A stretch of DNA of 16,762 nt from Dehalococcoidales bacterium (GCA_016931015.1 JAFGFP010000017.1:1-16762), one strand, 5' to 3'; positions 8,183-14,050 are shown, numbered from the stretch's first letter. The notes: generated by a model from the sequence alone, not told the origin. Numbers and translations are program-made.

Positions 8183-8205
8183 GGCGCGCCGGCGTGCCTT
8201 TTTTT
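8183..8205 (+). terminator. Rho-independent terminator 2 (tandem)
   Basis: GGCGCG (8183-8188) pairs with CGTGCC (8193-8198), including one G-U pair, around a CCGG loop. Seven T residues follow (8199-8205). It starts 17 bases after the first terminator ends and should give tight insulation from the protease gene. Confidence 0.8.
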
Positions 8206-8255
8206 AATGTTTATGAAATATTTATAACTCCGCCCCCTATCTTTATGCCCTGTTT

Positions 8256-8318
8256 CTCAAGCTGGCCCTAAGCTGAGACAAGGATACGGAAGAGAGAAAA
8301 AACCAGACTTCCGAATCC
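8256..8318 (+). promoter_or_regulatory. Hairpin-rich leader before the protease gene
   Basis: Two consecutive stem-loops precede the subtilase. The first is CTC-(A)-AGCT (8256-8263) pairing with AGCTGAG (8271-8277), with one bulge and a 7-base loop. The second is GGAT-A-CGGAAG (8282-8292) pairing with CTTCCG-A-ATCC (8308-8318): ten pairs, one A-A mismatch and a purine-rich 15-base loop. The ribosome binding site GAGGG (8331-8335) lies 13 bases after the second stem. No T-tract follows either stem, so these are not standard terminators. I could not match them to a known riboswitch. The promoter should lie in the AT-rich stretch 8206-8250, but I see no clear -35/-10 pair. Confidence 0.55.
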
Positions 8319-8340
8319 AAATCAGAAAAAGAGGGCTGAA

Positions 8341-9342
8341 ATGAGAAACAAGGTTCTAAAGCTGGTCTTCCCGGTACTGACCGCCCTGCTGATTACCGCC
8401 CTTTCCCCATCGTCTGCTGACAAGGTCGGTGCCGTGGCGGGAGAAGGCTTTTCCGGAACCACCTCCGAGCAGTCCTCGGCTGCCCCGGCACTTAACGACG
8501 AGTTTTCCGATAAGCAGTGGGCATTAGCCAAGATACAGGCCTTCGAGGCCTGGCAGTCCGCTGCGGCTGATAGCGATGTTCTAATCGCCGTTCTCGATAC
8601 CGGTATTGACGAGACCCAGGAAGACCTGGCCGGTAGGGTGGTGGCGAGCGTTAACTTCACGGAGAGCCCCACCACCGATGATATCTACGGCCACGGCACT
8701 CACATCGCCGGTATTATCGCCGCCACCGCCAACAACGGCACCGGTATCGCCGGGCTGAGCAACAGCTCCCTGCTCAATGTAAAGGTAGCCAACGACCGCG
8801 GTCTCTGTAAGGCCAGTGACGTGGCCGAAGGCATTATCTGGGCGGTGGATAACGGCGCCGAGGTAATCAACCTGAGTCTGGCCATCACCGGCTCCACCGA
8901 GGCGCTGGAGCAGGCGGTTGATTATGCTTGGGAGAATGGTGCTATCCTGGTCGCCGCCGCCGGTAACTATGGCAGCTCGACCCCGGTCTATCCGGCCGGC
9001 TACGATAACTGTCTGGCCGTAACGGCGACCAACGTTGACGACAAGCTGGCCATACTTGCCAACCACGGCCAGTGGGTCAATATCGCCGCTCCCGGCGCCG
9101 ACATCTACTCGACCCTGCCCGATAATGCCTACGGGTTTAAGACGGGGACTTCGATGGCTACGGCCTACGTTTCCGGCCTGGCCGCCCTGCTCTTCCCCCT
9201 GGCCTCCGATAGCGATGGCGACGGCCTGGTTAACGATGAGGTGCGCAGCGCCATCGAGGCCAGCGGCGACCCGACCGAGATAACGGATATCGCTCAGGGA
9301 CGGATAAACGCCGCCCGGGCGGTGGCTCTAATCAAGCAGTAA
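8341..9342 (+). CDS. Secreted subtilisin-like serine protease (S8)
   Basis: This 333-residue S8 peptidase is probably exported. The signal peptide is residues 1 to about 28 (MRNKVLK then a hydrophobic core ending ALSPSSA). The catalytic triad is D86 (AVLDTGID), H118 (GHGTHIAG) and S271 (GTSMATAYVSGLAALLF), with oxyanion N209 (AAAGNYGSS); all are intact. The mature start looks thermitase-like (DKQWALAKIQAFEAW, about 56-70), leaving only about 25 residues after the signal peptide and no room for a normal I9 propeptide. Residues 290-300 (DSDGDGLVNDE) form an EF-hand-like acidic loop, probably calcium-binding, inserted before the last helix. The ATG has GAGGG 5 bases upstream. It sits 43 bases before the HD-GYP regulator on the same strand. 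Substrate is unknown. It has no membrane anchor or cell-wall motif. Confidence 0.93.
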   Translation: MRNKVLKLVFPVLTALLITALSPSSADKVGAVAGEGFSGTTSEQSSAAPALNDEFSDKQWALAKIQAFEAWQSAAADSDVLIAVLDTGIDETQEDLAGRVVASVNFTESPTTDDIYGHGTHIAGIIAATANNGTGIAGLSNSSLLNVKVANDRGLCKASDVAEGIIWAVDNGAEVINLSLAITGSTEALEQAVDYAWENGAILVAAAGNYGSSTPVYPAGYDNCLAVTATNVDDKLAILANHGQWVNIAAPGADIYSTLPDNAYGFKTGTSMATAYVSGLAALLFPLASDSDGDGLVNDEVRSAIEASGDPTEITDIAQGRINAARAVALIKQ

Positions 9343-9385
9343 GTAACCGAATAATACGAATAATAAAAATGGAGGTAATGGGAAA

Positions 9386-10447
9386 ATGGAGGTAACAACG
9401 AACGGGAAAGAGGCAACCATCCTCATTGTCGATGACGAGGCGGCGGTGCGGAAGCTCCTTAAGCGGGCGCTTTCGAGTAGAGGCTACACCTGCCGGGAGT
9501 CCGGAAACGCTGCCGAGGCCCTAAACCAGCTCAAGGACGATTCCGTCGGGCTGGTGCTTCTTGATGTCAAGATGCCGGGGAAGACGGGGGTGGAACTGCT
9601 GCCGGAGATAAGGGGAAAACACCCGGATACGGTAGTAATTATGGCTACCGGTATCGCCGATACCGAGATCGCCGTGGAGTGTATGAAGCGGGGCGCCTAT
9701 GATTTTATCGCCAAGCCGTTTAATATCGACGAGGTCGTGGTCAGCGTCCGTAGGGCCCTGGAGAAGAGGCGGCTCGAGCTGGCCAACCGGTTCTATCAGC
9801 AGCACTTGGAGCAGCGGGTCGCCGAGCAGGCGGAGAAGATTCGGGCTTCCTTTCTCAACACGATAGCCTCCCTGGCCTGTGCTCTGGAGGCTAAGGACAG
9901 GTACACCAGCGGTCACTCCCAGCGGGTGGCCCAAATCTCCGAGGAGATAGCCAGGGAGATGGGCCTGCCTGAGGCGACTATCGAGAAGATAAGATTTGCC
10001 GGTCAGCTACATGACATTGGTAAAATAGGGGTTAGGGAGACGGTGCTCAACAAACCGGGCCGGCTTACCGACGAAGAGTTCGAGCACATGGGGACTCACC
10101 CCGAGATAGGAGAGCACATCTTGGCCCCGGCCCTGGACGATGCCGAGATACTGGGCATCGTAAGGCACCATCACGAGCGCTATGACGGTAACGGCTACCC
10201 CGACCGGCTGGCTCGGGAGGAAATCCCGCTGGGGGCCAGGGTGCTGGCGGTCGCCGATGCCTTTGACGCCATGACCTCGGAGCGCCCTTACCGGGAGACG
10301 CCGGGGCCGGAGATTGCCGTTGCCGAGATAGAGCGTGGTGCCGGCAGCCAGTTCGACCCTAAGGTGGTCGCCGCCTTTATGGCGGTCAGGGGCTCTTTCG
10401 GTCCGGCGCTTGAGGAGCACAGCAGCCTGGTGGCGGCTTGCGTATGA
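9386..10447 (+). CDS. Response regulator with HD-GYP domain (predicted cyclic-di-GMP phosphodiesterase)
   Basis: This 353-residue protein fuses a receiver (about 10-128; D16-D17, phospho-acceptor D60 in LVLLDVKMPG, lysine in AKPF), a coiled linker (about 130-165) and an HD-GYP hydrolase (about 165-345). Predicted metal and substrate residues are visible: H177, H209-D210 followed by IGK, H238, H262-H263-E264, and the signature DGNGYP (267-272). The full motif set suggests an active phosphodiesterase that lowers cyclic-di-GMP when phosphorylated; this is family knowledge, not shown here. The ATG at 9386 has GGAGG (9371-9375) 10 bases upstream. Its stop overlaps an ATG at 10444 in the pilT frame, but pilT more likely starts at 10537. 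Its place between the protease and pilT points to a role in surface or pilus behaviour. Confidence 0.94.
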   Translation: MEVTTNGKEATILIVDDEAAVRKLLKRALSSRGYTCRESGNAAEALNQLKDDSVGLVLLDVKMPGKTGVELLPEIRGKHPDTVVIMATGIADTEIAVECMKRGAYDFIAKPFNIDEVVVSVRRALEKRRLELANRFYQQHLEQRVAEQAEKIRASFLNTIASLACALEAKDRYTSGHSQRVAQISEEIAREMGLPEATIEKIRFAGQLHDIGKIGVRETVLNKPGRLTDEEFEHMGTHPEIGEHILAPALDDAEILGIVRHHHERYDGNGYPDRLAREEIPLGARVLAVADAFDAMTSERPYRETPGPEIAVAEIERGAGSQFDPKVVAAFMAVRGSFGPALEEHSSLVAACV

Positions 10448-10463
10448 TACAATTGATGAAAGA

Positions 10464-10504
10464 TGATAAGGGCTGTTATCACCGAGAATCCTGCCCGATT
10501 CGGG
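10464..10504 (+). repeat. Two small inverted repeats in the pilT leader
   Basis: TGATAA-GGGCTG-TTATCA (10464-10481) is a perfect 6-bp stem with a 6-base loop. CCCGA-T-TCGGG (10494-10504) is a perfect 5-bp dyad. Both lie in the 89-base gap between the HD-GYP stop and the preferred pilT start. They may be mRNA structures or protein-binding sites; no promoter was recognised beside them. Confidence 0.35.
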
Positions 10505-10536
10505 AAATAGAAGAAACTAAAAGTGGGAGGCTATCA

Positions 10537-11652
10537 ATGTCGGAGAGCGGAGCTGCGGAGTTAAGTTACCAGGAGCAGGTGCACCAGCTGTTGAGGCTGG
10601 TGGTGGATAAGGGGGCTTCGGACCTGCACTTAAAGGTGCCCAGCCCGCCGGTACTGCGTATCGACGGGGCTCTGGTCGTCCAGGAGTACCTAGCGCCGCT
10701 TACCGCCGATGACATTGAGGCTATCTTTCAGGAGATTACCACCCAGGAGCAGAGGATTGCCTTCGTTAAGGAGATGGAGCTGGATTTCGCCTACAGCTTA
10801 CCCGGTCTGGCTCGCTTCCGGGTGAATGTCTTACAGCAGAGAGGCACCATAGGTATCGCTTTCCGCTTCGTGCCCTTTACCCTGCCGACCATCGACGAGC
10901 TCGGCCTGCCCCGGATTCTCGAGGAGCTCGTCATGAAGCCGAGGGGGCTTATCCTGGTTACCGGCCCTACCGGCAGCGGTAAGTCTACCACTTTGGCCGC
11001 CATGCTCAACCATCTCAATGAAAACGACAGCCGCAGCGTGGTCACCGTGGAAGACCCGGTCGAGTTCCTTCACCCCGATAAGAAATGTATCATCGTGCAG
11101 CGAGACTTGGGCGATGACACCAGGACTTTCTCGGCAGCGCTGACGCACGCCCTGCGTCATGACATCGACGTTATCGTAATCGGCGAGCTCCGTGACCTGG
11201 CCACTATCTCCACCGCCATCAGAGCCGCCGAGACGGGCCACTTGGTCATCGGCACGCTGCATACTAACGACGCCGCCCAGTCTATCGACCGCATCATTGA
11301 CGTCTTCCCCCCGGAGCAGCAGGGGCAAATCAGGTTGCAGCTGGCCCAGGTAATCGAGGCGGTGGTCTCGCAGGTGCTCCTGCGCCGTAGGGAGGGGGGA
11401 CGGGTAGCCGCCTTCGAGATAATGCTCGCTACCGGCGTCATCAGGCGGCTAATCCGCGAAGAGAAGATACACGAGATACCGCCGAACATCGATCTGGGTA
11501 AGCTGGAGGGGATGCAGACCCTGGACCGGGCCCTGGCCGACCTGGTGCGGGATAACGTGGTCGCTGCCGAAGAGGCTTTAGCCAAAAGCAGTAACCCGGC
11601 GCGGCTGGCTAATATGCTCCGGACCGACCAGGGGGGACACGCCGGTTTCTAA
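10537..11652 (+). CDS. pilT: PilT-family type IV pilus retraction ATPase
   Basis: This 371-residue hexameric AAA-like secretion ATPase would power pilus retraction at the inner face of the membrane. The N-terminal domain has LLRLVVDKGASDLHLKVPS, typical of PilT. The ATPase core carries Walker A GPTGSGKST (143-151, K149), the Asp box VEDPVEF, Walker B VIGELRD and the His box GHLVIGTLHTNDAAQSIDRI. The C-terminal helix GVIRRLIREEKIHEIPPNI corresponds to the PilT AIRNLIRE region. I chose ATG 10537 because GGGAGG (10525-10530) is 6 bases upstream and the protein then begins like other PilTs. The frame is open back to TTG 10438 and ATG 10444, which would add about 31-33 unusual residues including two cysteines. 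No pilin, PilB, PilC or PilM gene is in the window, so the pilus itself is inferred. Confidence 0.92.
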   Translation: MSESGAAELSYQEQVHQLLRLVVDKGASDLHLKVPSPPVLRIDGALVVQEYLAPLTADDIEAIFQEITTQEQRIAFVKEMELDFAYSLPGLARFRVNVLQQRGTIGIAFRFVPFTLPTIDELGLPRILEELVMKPRGLILVTGPTGSGKSTTLAAMLNHLNENDSRSVVTVEDPVEFLHPDKKCIIVQRDLGDDTRTFSAALTHALRHDIDVIVIGELRDLATISTAIRAAETGHLVIGTLHTNDAAQSIDRIIDVFPPEQQGQIRLQLAQVIEAVVSQVLLRRREGGRVAAFEIMLATGVIRRLIREEKIHEIPPNIDLGKLEGMQTLDRALADLVRDNVVAAEEALAKSSNPARLANMLRTDQGGHAGF

Positions 11653-11662
11653 AGGTACTTCG

Positions 11663-11680
11663 GGAGCCGGCTCCGGCTCC
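11663..11680 (+). repeat. GC-rich hairpin between pilT and the downstream receiver gene
   Basis: GGAGCC-GGCTCC-GGCTCC gives either a 6-bp stem with a 6-base loop or a 12-base perfect palindrome (11663-11674). It starts 10 bases after the pilT stop. It lacks a T-tract (TTGGTT follows), so it may reduce read-through or protect the pilT 3' end rather than terminate fully. Confidence 0.4.
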
Positions 11681-11721
11681 TTGGTTAACAGGAAAAGTAA
11701 CCTTATGAGAAGGGGTTGGAA

Positions 11722-12093
11722 ATGGATAGGAAGACGATATTGATAGTTGACGATGAGAAATCGATAAGGGTTCTGGTAAATAGGTTTCTGAGCCGGTACT
11801 ACACCGTTCTTGAGGCGGAGAACGGGGCGGTGGCCATTGATGTCGTCAGGAGGGAAAAGCCGGATCTGGTGCTCATGGACATCATGATGCCCAAGCTGGA
11901 CGGTTATACCGCCTGCGCCGAGATTAAAGACGACGAGCTTACCCGAGGAACCAAGGTGATCATGCTGACCTCAATCGCCTACCAGCTCAACAAGAGTCTG
12001 GCCGAGAAGATAGGGGCCGACGGCTATATCACCAAGCCCCTCGATTTGAAGGAGCTGCACGCGGCTATCGAGCAGTTCCTGGTTACCCCTTAG
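11722..12093 (+). CDS. Single-domain response regulator (receiver only)
   Basis: This 123-residue CheY/PilG-like receiver has D10-D11, phospho-acceptor D53 (LVLMDIMMPKLDGY), a switch threonine in VIMLTSIAY and the conserved lysine in DGYITKPLD. It has no output domain. I prefer ATG 11722, with AGAAGGGG ending 6 bases upstream, over the in-frame TTG at 11716, which would overlap that ribosome binding site. It lies 69 bases after pilT on the same strand. Small receivers next to pilus motors can act as PilG/PilH-like regulators of motor polarity. That role is inferred from position only. It is the fourth receiver protein in 5 kb. Confidence 0.9.
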   Translation: MDRKTILIVDDEKSIRVLVNRFLSRYYTVLEAENGAVAIDVVRREKPDLVLMDIMMPKLDGYTACAEIKDDELTRGTKVIMLTSIAYQLNKSLAEKIGADGYITKPLDLKELHAAIEQFLVTP

Positions 12094-12170
12094 CGCCCCT
12101 GGTTTAGAGAGTTCTCTCATTCCTTCGTCGCCGGCACTACTAGCGAAAGAACGTTGGTGGGATGGTGAAC

Positions 12171-12247
12171 TGGCGACCCCGGGGGGATTCGAACCCCCGA
12201 TCTCCACCGTGACAGGGTGGCATGTTAGTCCGCTACACCACGGGGCC
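12171..12247 (-). tRNA. tRNA-Asp (anticodon GTC), CCA encoded
   Basis: On the minus strand the gene folds as a full cloverleaf. The acceptor GGCCCCG pairs with CGGGGTC (one G-U), and the D-stem GTGT pairs with ACAT. The anticodon stem CCACC/GGTGG has loop CTGTCAC (anticodon GTC), and the T-stem GGGGG/CCCCC has loop TTCGAAT. Discriminator G73 is followed by an encoded CCA at 12173-12171. The anticodon reads GAC/GAU, hence aspartate. It stands alone, converging on the receiver gene at 11722-12093. Confidence 0.97.
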
Positions 12248-12298
12248 GGCTTGACTGGCAGGACTCATCAGTATAGCGACTTCCGTCCTAGCCGCTAA

Positions 12299-12327
12299 AG
12301 TCTATCAGCGATTACCGGCGGTGTCAA
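12299..12327 (-). promoter_or_regulatory. Promoter of the tRNA-Asp gene
   Basis: On the minus strand a perfect TTGACA (12327-12322) is followed by a 17-base spacer and TAGACT (12304-12299), four of six matches to TATAAT. The start point would be about 45 bases before the mature tRNA. A second -10-like TATACT lies closer (12275-12270) but has only a poor -35. Confidence 0.6.
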
Positions 12328-12359
12328 GAAGGCACCAGAAGCTCGCGAGGCGTCCCGCA

Positions 12360-12389
12360 TTGTCTCTGGTTCTCGGTTTGTGATATAAT
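12360..12389 (+). promoter_or_regulatory. Extended -10 promoter of the rpsF-ssb-rpsR operon
   Basis: TGaTATAAT (12381-12389) is a perfect extended -10. TTGTCT (12360-12365) is a four-of-six -35 at 18 bases. Transcription would start near 12396, giving a leader of about 20 bases before the rpsF ATG. Confidence 0.75.
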
Positions 12390-12404
12390 ATAGCATATTA
12401 TATC
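12382..12404. repeat. Perfect inverted repeat over the rpsF -10 box
   Basis: GATATAATAT-AGC-ATATTATATC is a 10-bp perfect dyad with a 3-bp centre. It contains the -10 hexamer in its left arm and the predicted start point in its right arm. As a DNA site it could bind a dimeric repressor. AT-rich promoters can give such symmetry by chance, and no matching regulator is known here. Confidence 0.5.
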
Positions 12405-12416
12405 TCTGGAGAACAA

Positions 12417-12755
12417 ATGGTAGTAGAAGAGGAGAAGGGTCAAGCTCAGGAAGTCGATGGCCGGCAGCTGCGTGACTACGAAATGATGCTAATCGTTAGC
12501 CCCGAGGTGGCGGAGGACGATTTGGACGTCACGGTTGACAAGGTAAGCCAGGCGATTAGCGAAAGGGGCGGTATTGTTTCCGCCGCCGAAAAGCAGGGTA
12601 AGCGCAAGCTAGCCTATCCCATAAGACATTTCATCGAGGGGACCTACGTGCTGATTAAGTTACGGCTGGAGCCGACGCAGTGCCAACAGCTCGAAGCGGG
12701 TTTACGGATTTCTGAGGAAATCCTGAGGCATCTACTGACGAGGTCGGAGGACTAA
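12417..12755 (+). CDS. rpsF: 30S ribosomal protein S6
   Basis: This 112-residue protein binds S18 and 16S rRNA in the platform of the small subunit. The S6 fold is clear: YEMMLIVSPEVAEDDLD, KQGKRKLAYPIRHFIEGTYV and ISEEILRHLLTR. It carries an acidic N-terminal extension of about 20 residues (MVVEEEKGQAQEVDGRQLRD) before the usual YE start. The ATG at 12417 has GGAG 5 bases upstream, and there is no internal Met before YEMM, so the extension seems real. It is first in the rpsF-ssb-rpsR operon, an order common across bacteria, 38 bases before ssb. Confidence 0.96.
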   Translation: MVVEEEKGQAQEVDGRQLRDYEMMLIVSPEVAEDDLDVTVDKVSQAISERGGIVSAAEKQGKRKLAYPIRHFIEGTYVLIKLRLEPTQCQQLEAGLRISEEILRHLLTRSED

Positions 12756-12793
12756 GTTAGCCGGGGCTGGGGAGCCAAAGGAGTTTTGAGACG

Positions 12794-13204
12794 ATGGCAA
12801 GCGTAAACAAATTGATTGTGATCGGCAACGTGGGTAGCGAACCTGAGATGCGATTTACTCCTAACGGTAATCCGGTGACTTCGTTTCGGGTGGCCACTAA
12901 CTGGCGGTATAACACCAGTCAGGGTGAGCGCCGGGAGGAAACGGAGTGGTTTACCGTGGTCGCCTGGAACAGGCTCGCCGAGCAGTGTAATCAGTTTTTG
13001 ACCAAGGGGCGGCTGGTCTACGTCGAGGGCCGGCTGCGCTCGCGTACCTGGGAGAGCCAGGAAGGGGAGAAGCGCTTTCGTAACGAGATAGTCGCCGATA
13101 AGGTAACCTTCTTGGATAGGCAGGCGGCGGCACCGCTGCCCGAGGATAGCGCTGATGAAGCCGATTCCGGGGAGTTGAGCCCGGATGATATTCCGTTCAG
13201 TTGA
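12794..13204 (+). CDS. ssb: Single-stranded DNA-binding protein
   Basis: This 136-residue SSB protects single-stranded DNA in replication and repair. The OB fold covers residues 1 to about 108: NKLIVIGNVGSEPEMRFTPN, VTSFRVATNW, ETEWFTVVAWNRLAEQCNQF, KGRLVYVEGRLRSRTWE. A short acidic tail follows (PEDSADEADSGELSPDD), ending IPFS. In most bacterial SSBs the partner-binding tip ends in Phe with a free carboxylate; here a Ser follows the Phe (TTC AGT TGA). The linker is short for the family. The ATG lies 10 bases after AAGGAG. It sits between rpsF and rpsR in the usual operon. Confidence 0.96.
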   Translation: MASVNKLIVIGNVGSEPEMRFTPNGNPVTSFRVATNWRYNTSQGERREETEWFTVVAWNRLAEQCNQFLTKGRLVYVEGRLRSRTWESQEGEKRFRNEIVADKVTFLDRQAAAPLPEDSADEADSGELSPDDIPFS

Positions 13205-13235
13205 GGCCAGATTCTAGTGAGGAGTTTATAAACGA

Positions 13236-13547
13236 GTGACCCAGTCAAGAGCTAGCAGCGGTGGTAACGGGGGCGGCTATAAGCCGAGGCGGCGGTGGGG
13301 GTCCAGATATACGCCCCGGCGTAAGGTCTGTCCCTTCTGCGTAAGTAAGGCTAAGATAATAGACTATAAAGATGCCGCAAAGTTACAGCACTATATCTCG
13401 GACAGAGGCAAAATCCAGCCGCGCCGTAGAACCGGCATCTGTGCCAAGCACCAGCGGGCTTTAGCGGCCGCTATCAAGAGAGCCCGATACATCGCCCTGC
13501 TGCCCTATGTTCCCGAGCACATCCACAAGACGGCGGGTGTCGCCTAG
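13236..13547 (+). CDS. rpsR: 30S ribosomal protein S18
   Basis: This 103-residue S18 pairs with S6 in the 30S platform. The core is RRKVCPFC, IDYKDAAKLQHYISDRGKIQ, PRRRTGICAKHQRALAAAIK and RARYIALLPYV. CPFC plus the downstream C and H (GICAKH) make this the zinc-ligand (C+) form. A basic, glycine-rich N-terminal extension of about 29 residues precedes the core. The start is GTG 13236 with TGAGGAG (13218-13224) 11 bases upstream, a slightly long spacer. The gene lies 31 bases after ssb. Confidence 0.95.
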   Translation: MTQSRASSGGNGGGYKPRRRWGSRYTPRRKVCPFCVSKAKIIDYKDAAKLQHYISDRGKIQPRRRTGICAKHQRALAAAIKRARYIALLPYVPEHIHKTAGVA

Positions 13548-13589
13548 GCCAGCCGGACTTTAACCCCCTTGCCGGAACGGCCCTGGTAG

Positions 13590-13682
13590 CGAGACTGTAA
13601 TGGGCGGCCGGTTTCTAAGGGCATCTTCCCCGGTGCTGGTTCGACTTCTGCTTTTTTATTGGGTCGTTAGTCTCGGTTTTTT
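13590..13682 (+). terminator. Possible structured terminator after rpsR
   Basis: CGAGACT (13590-13596) and AGTCTCG (13669-13675) are perfectly complementary, 72 bases apart, and TTTTTT follows at 13677-13682. A small inner hairpin GCATC/GGTGC (13621-13636) and a second T-run (13652-13657) lie between them. No compact hairpin sits directly at either T-run, so this is a weaker call than the terminators at 8141-8205. It is the only terminator candidate between rpsR and the rpmH promoter, which starts 7 bases later. Confidence 0.35.
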
Positions 13683-13689
13683 GCTCAGA

Positions 13690-13719
13690 TTGACAGTAGG
13701 CCGGCCGGGTCAGTATAAT
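13690..13719 (+). promoter_or_regulatory. Consensus sigma-70 promoter of the rpmH cluster
   Basis: A perfect TTGACA (13690-13695) and a perfect TATAAT (13714-13719) are separated by 18 bases. The spacer contains the 8-base palindrome GGCCGGCC (13699-13706). The start point would be near 13726, about 19 bases before the rpmH GTG. This is the strongest-looking promoter in the window, fitting a ribosomal protein gene. Confidence 0.88.
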
Positions 13720-13744
13720 GACTTAGCTTTTTCTAGGAGTTAGT

Positions 13745-13885
13745 GTGCCCAAGAGAACCTATCAACCGAAGAAAATCCCGAGAAGGCGCGAGCACGGCTT
13801 CCGGGCGAGAATGAGTACCCGAGGGGGACGGGAGGTCCTGAGAGCCCGGCGTCTTAAGGGACGCAAGCGATTGACCGTGGTATGA
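13745..13885 (+). CDS. rpmH: 50S ribosomal protein L34
   Basis: This 46-residue, very basic L34 belongs to the large subunit. The translation is MPKRTYQPKKIPRRREHG, then FRARMSTRGGREVLRARR and LKGRKRLTVV. The KRTYQPK start, HGFRARM and R-A-R-R-x-K-G-R-K-x-L-T pattern are diagnostic. The start is GTG 13745 with AGGAG (13735-13739) 5 bases upstream. It is the first gene of the rnpA-yidD-yidC cluster, a conserved bacterial arrangement. Confidence 0.96.
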   Translation: MPKRTYQPKKIPRRREHGFRARMSTRGGREVLRARRLKGRKRLTVV

Positions 13886-14050
13886 TTATGGCAAGTGCGG
13901 CCTCAACCGGGGCTATTTTGTCTTTCTCTCCATATAACGAACGCTGCTCTCACTACTGCTTCTCGATGAAGAAAGGTCTCGTTTGCTAGGGGCTTTTACC
14001 GCCTCTTGATAAATGTAGGCTTTCTTGGTAAATTGGTTAGGAGGCTGGGG

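Noticed and set aside
8206..8340. Known riboswitch (for example cyclic-di-GMP) in the protease leader
   Set aside because: The leader has hairpins, but I could not find the conserved core of any class I know. Reported only as an unassigned structure.
9306..9330. Palindrome CCGCCCGGGCGG near the end of the protease gene
   Set aside because: It lies inside coding sequence with no T-run after it, and its codons fit the conserved GRINAARAVAL end of the protease domain.
12094..12170. Terminator at GAGAG-TT-CTCTC between the last receiver gene and tRNA-Asp
   Set aside because: The loop of two bases is too small for the full stem, and no T-run follows on either strand.
13581..13660. tRNA-like fragments (AGACTGTAA and GGTTCGACT) between rpsR and rpmH
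   Set aside because: They resemble a tRNA-Tyr anticodon loop and a T-loop, but the flanking bases do not form the acceptor, D or anticodon stems.
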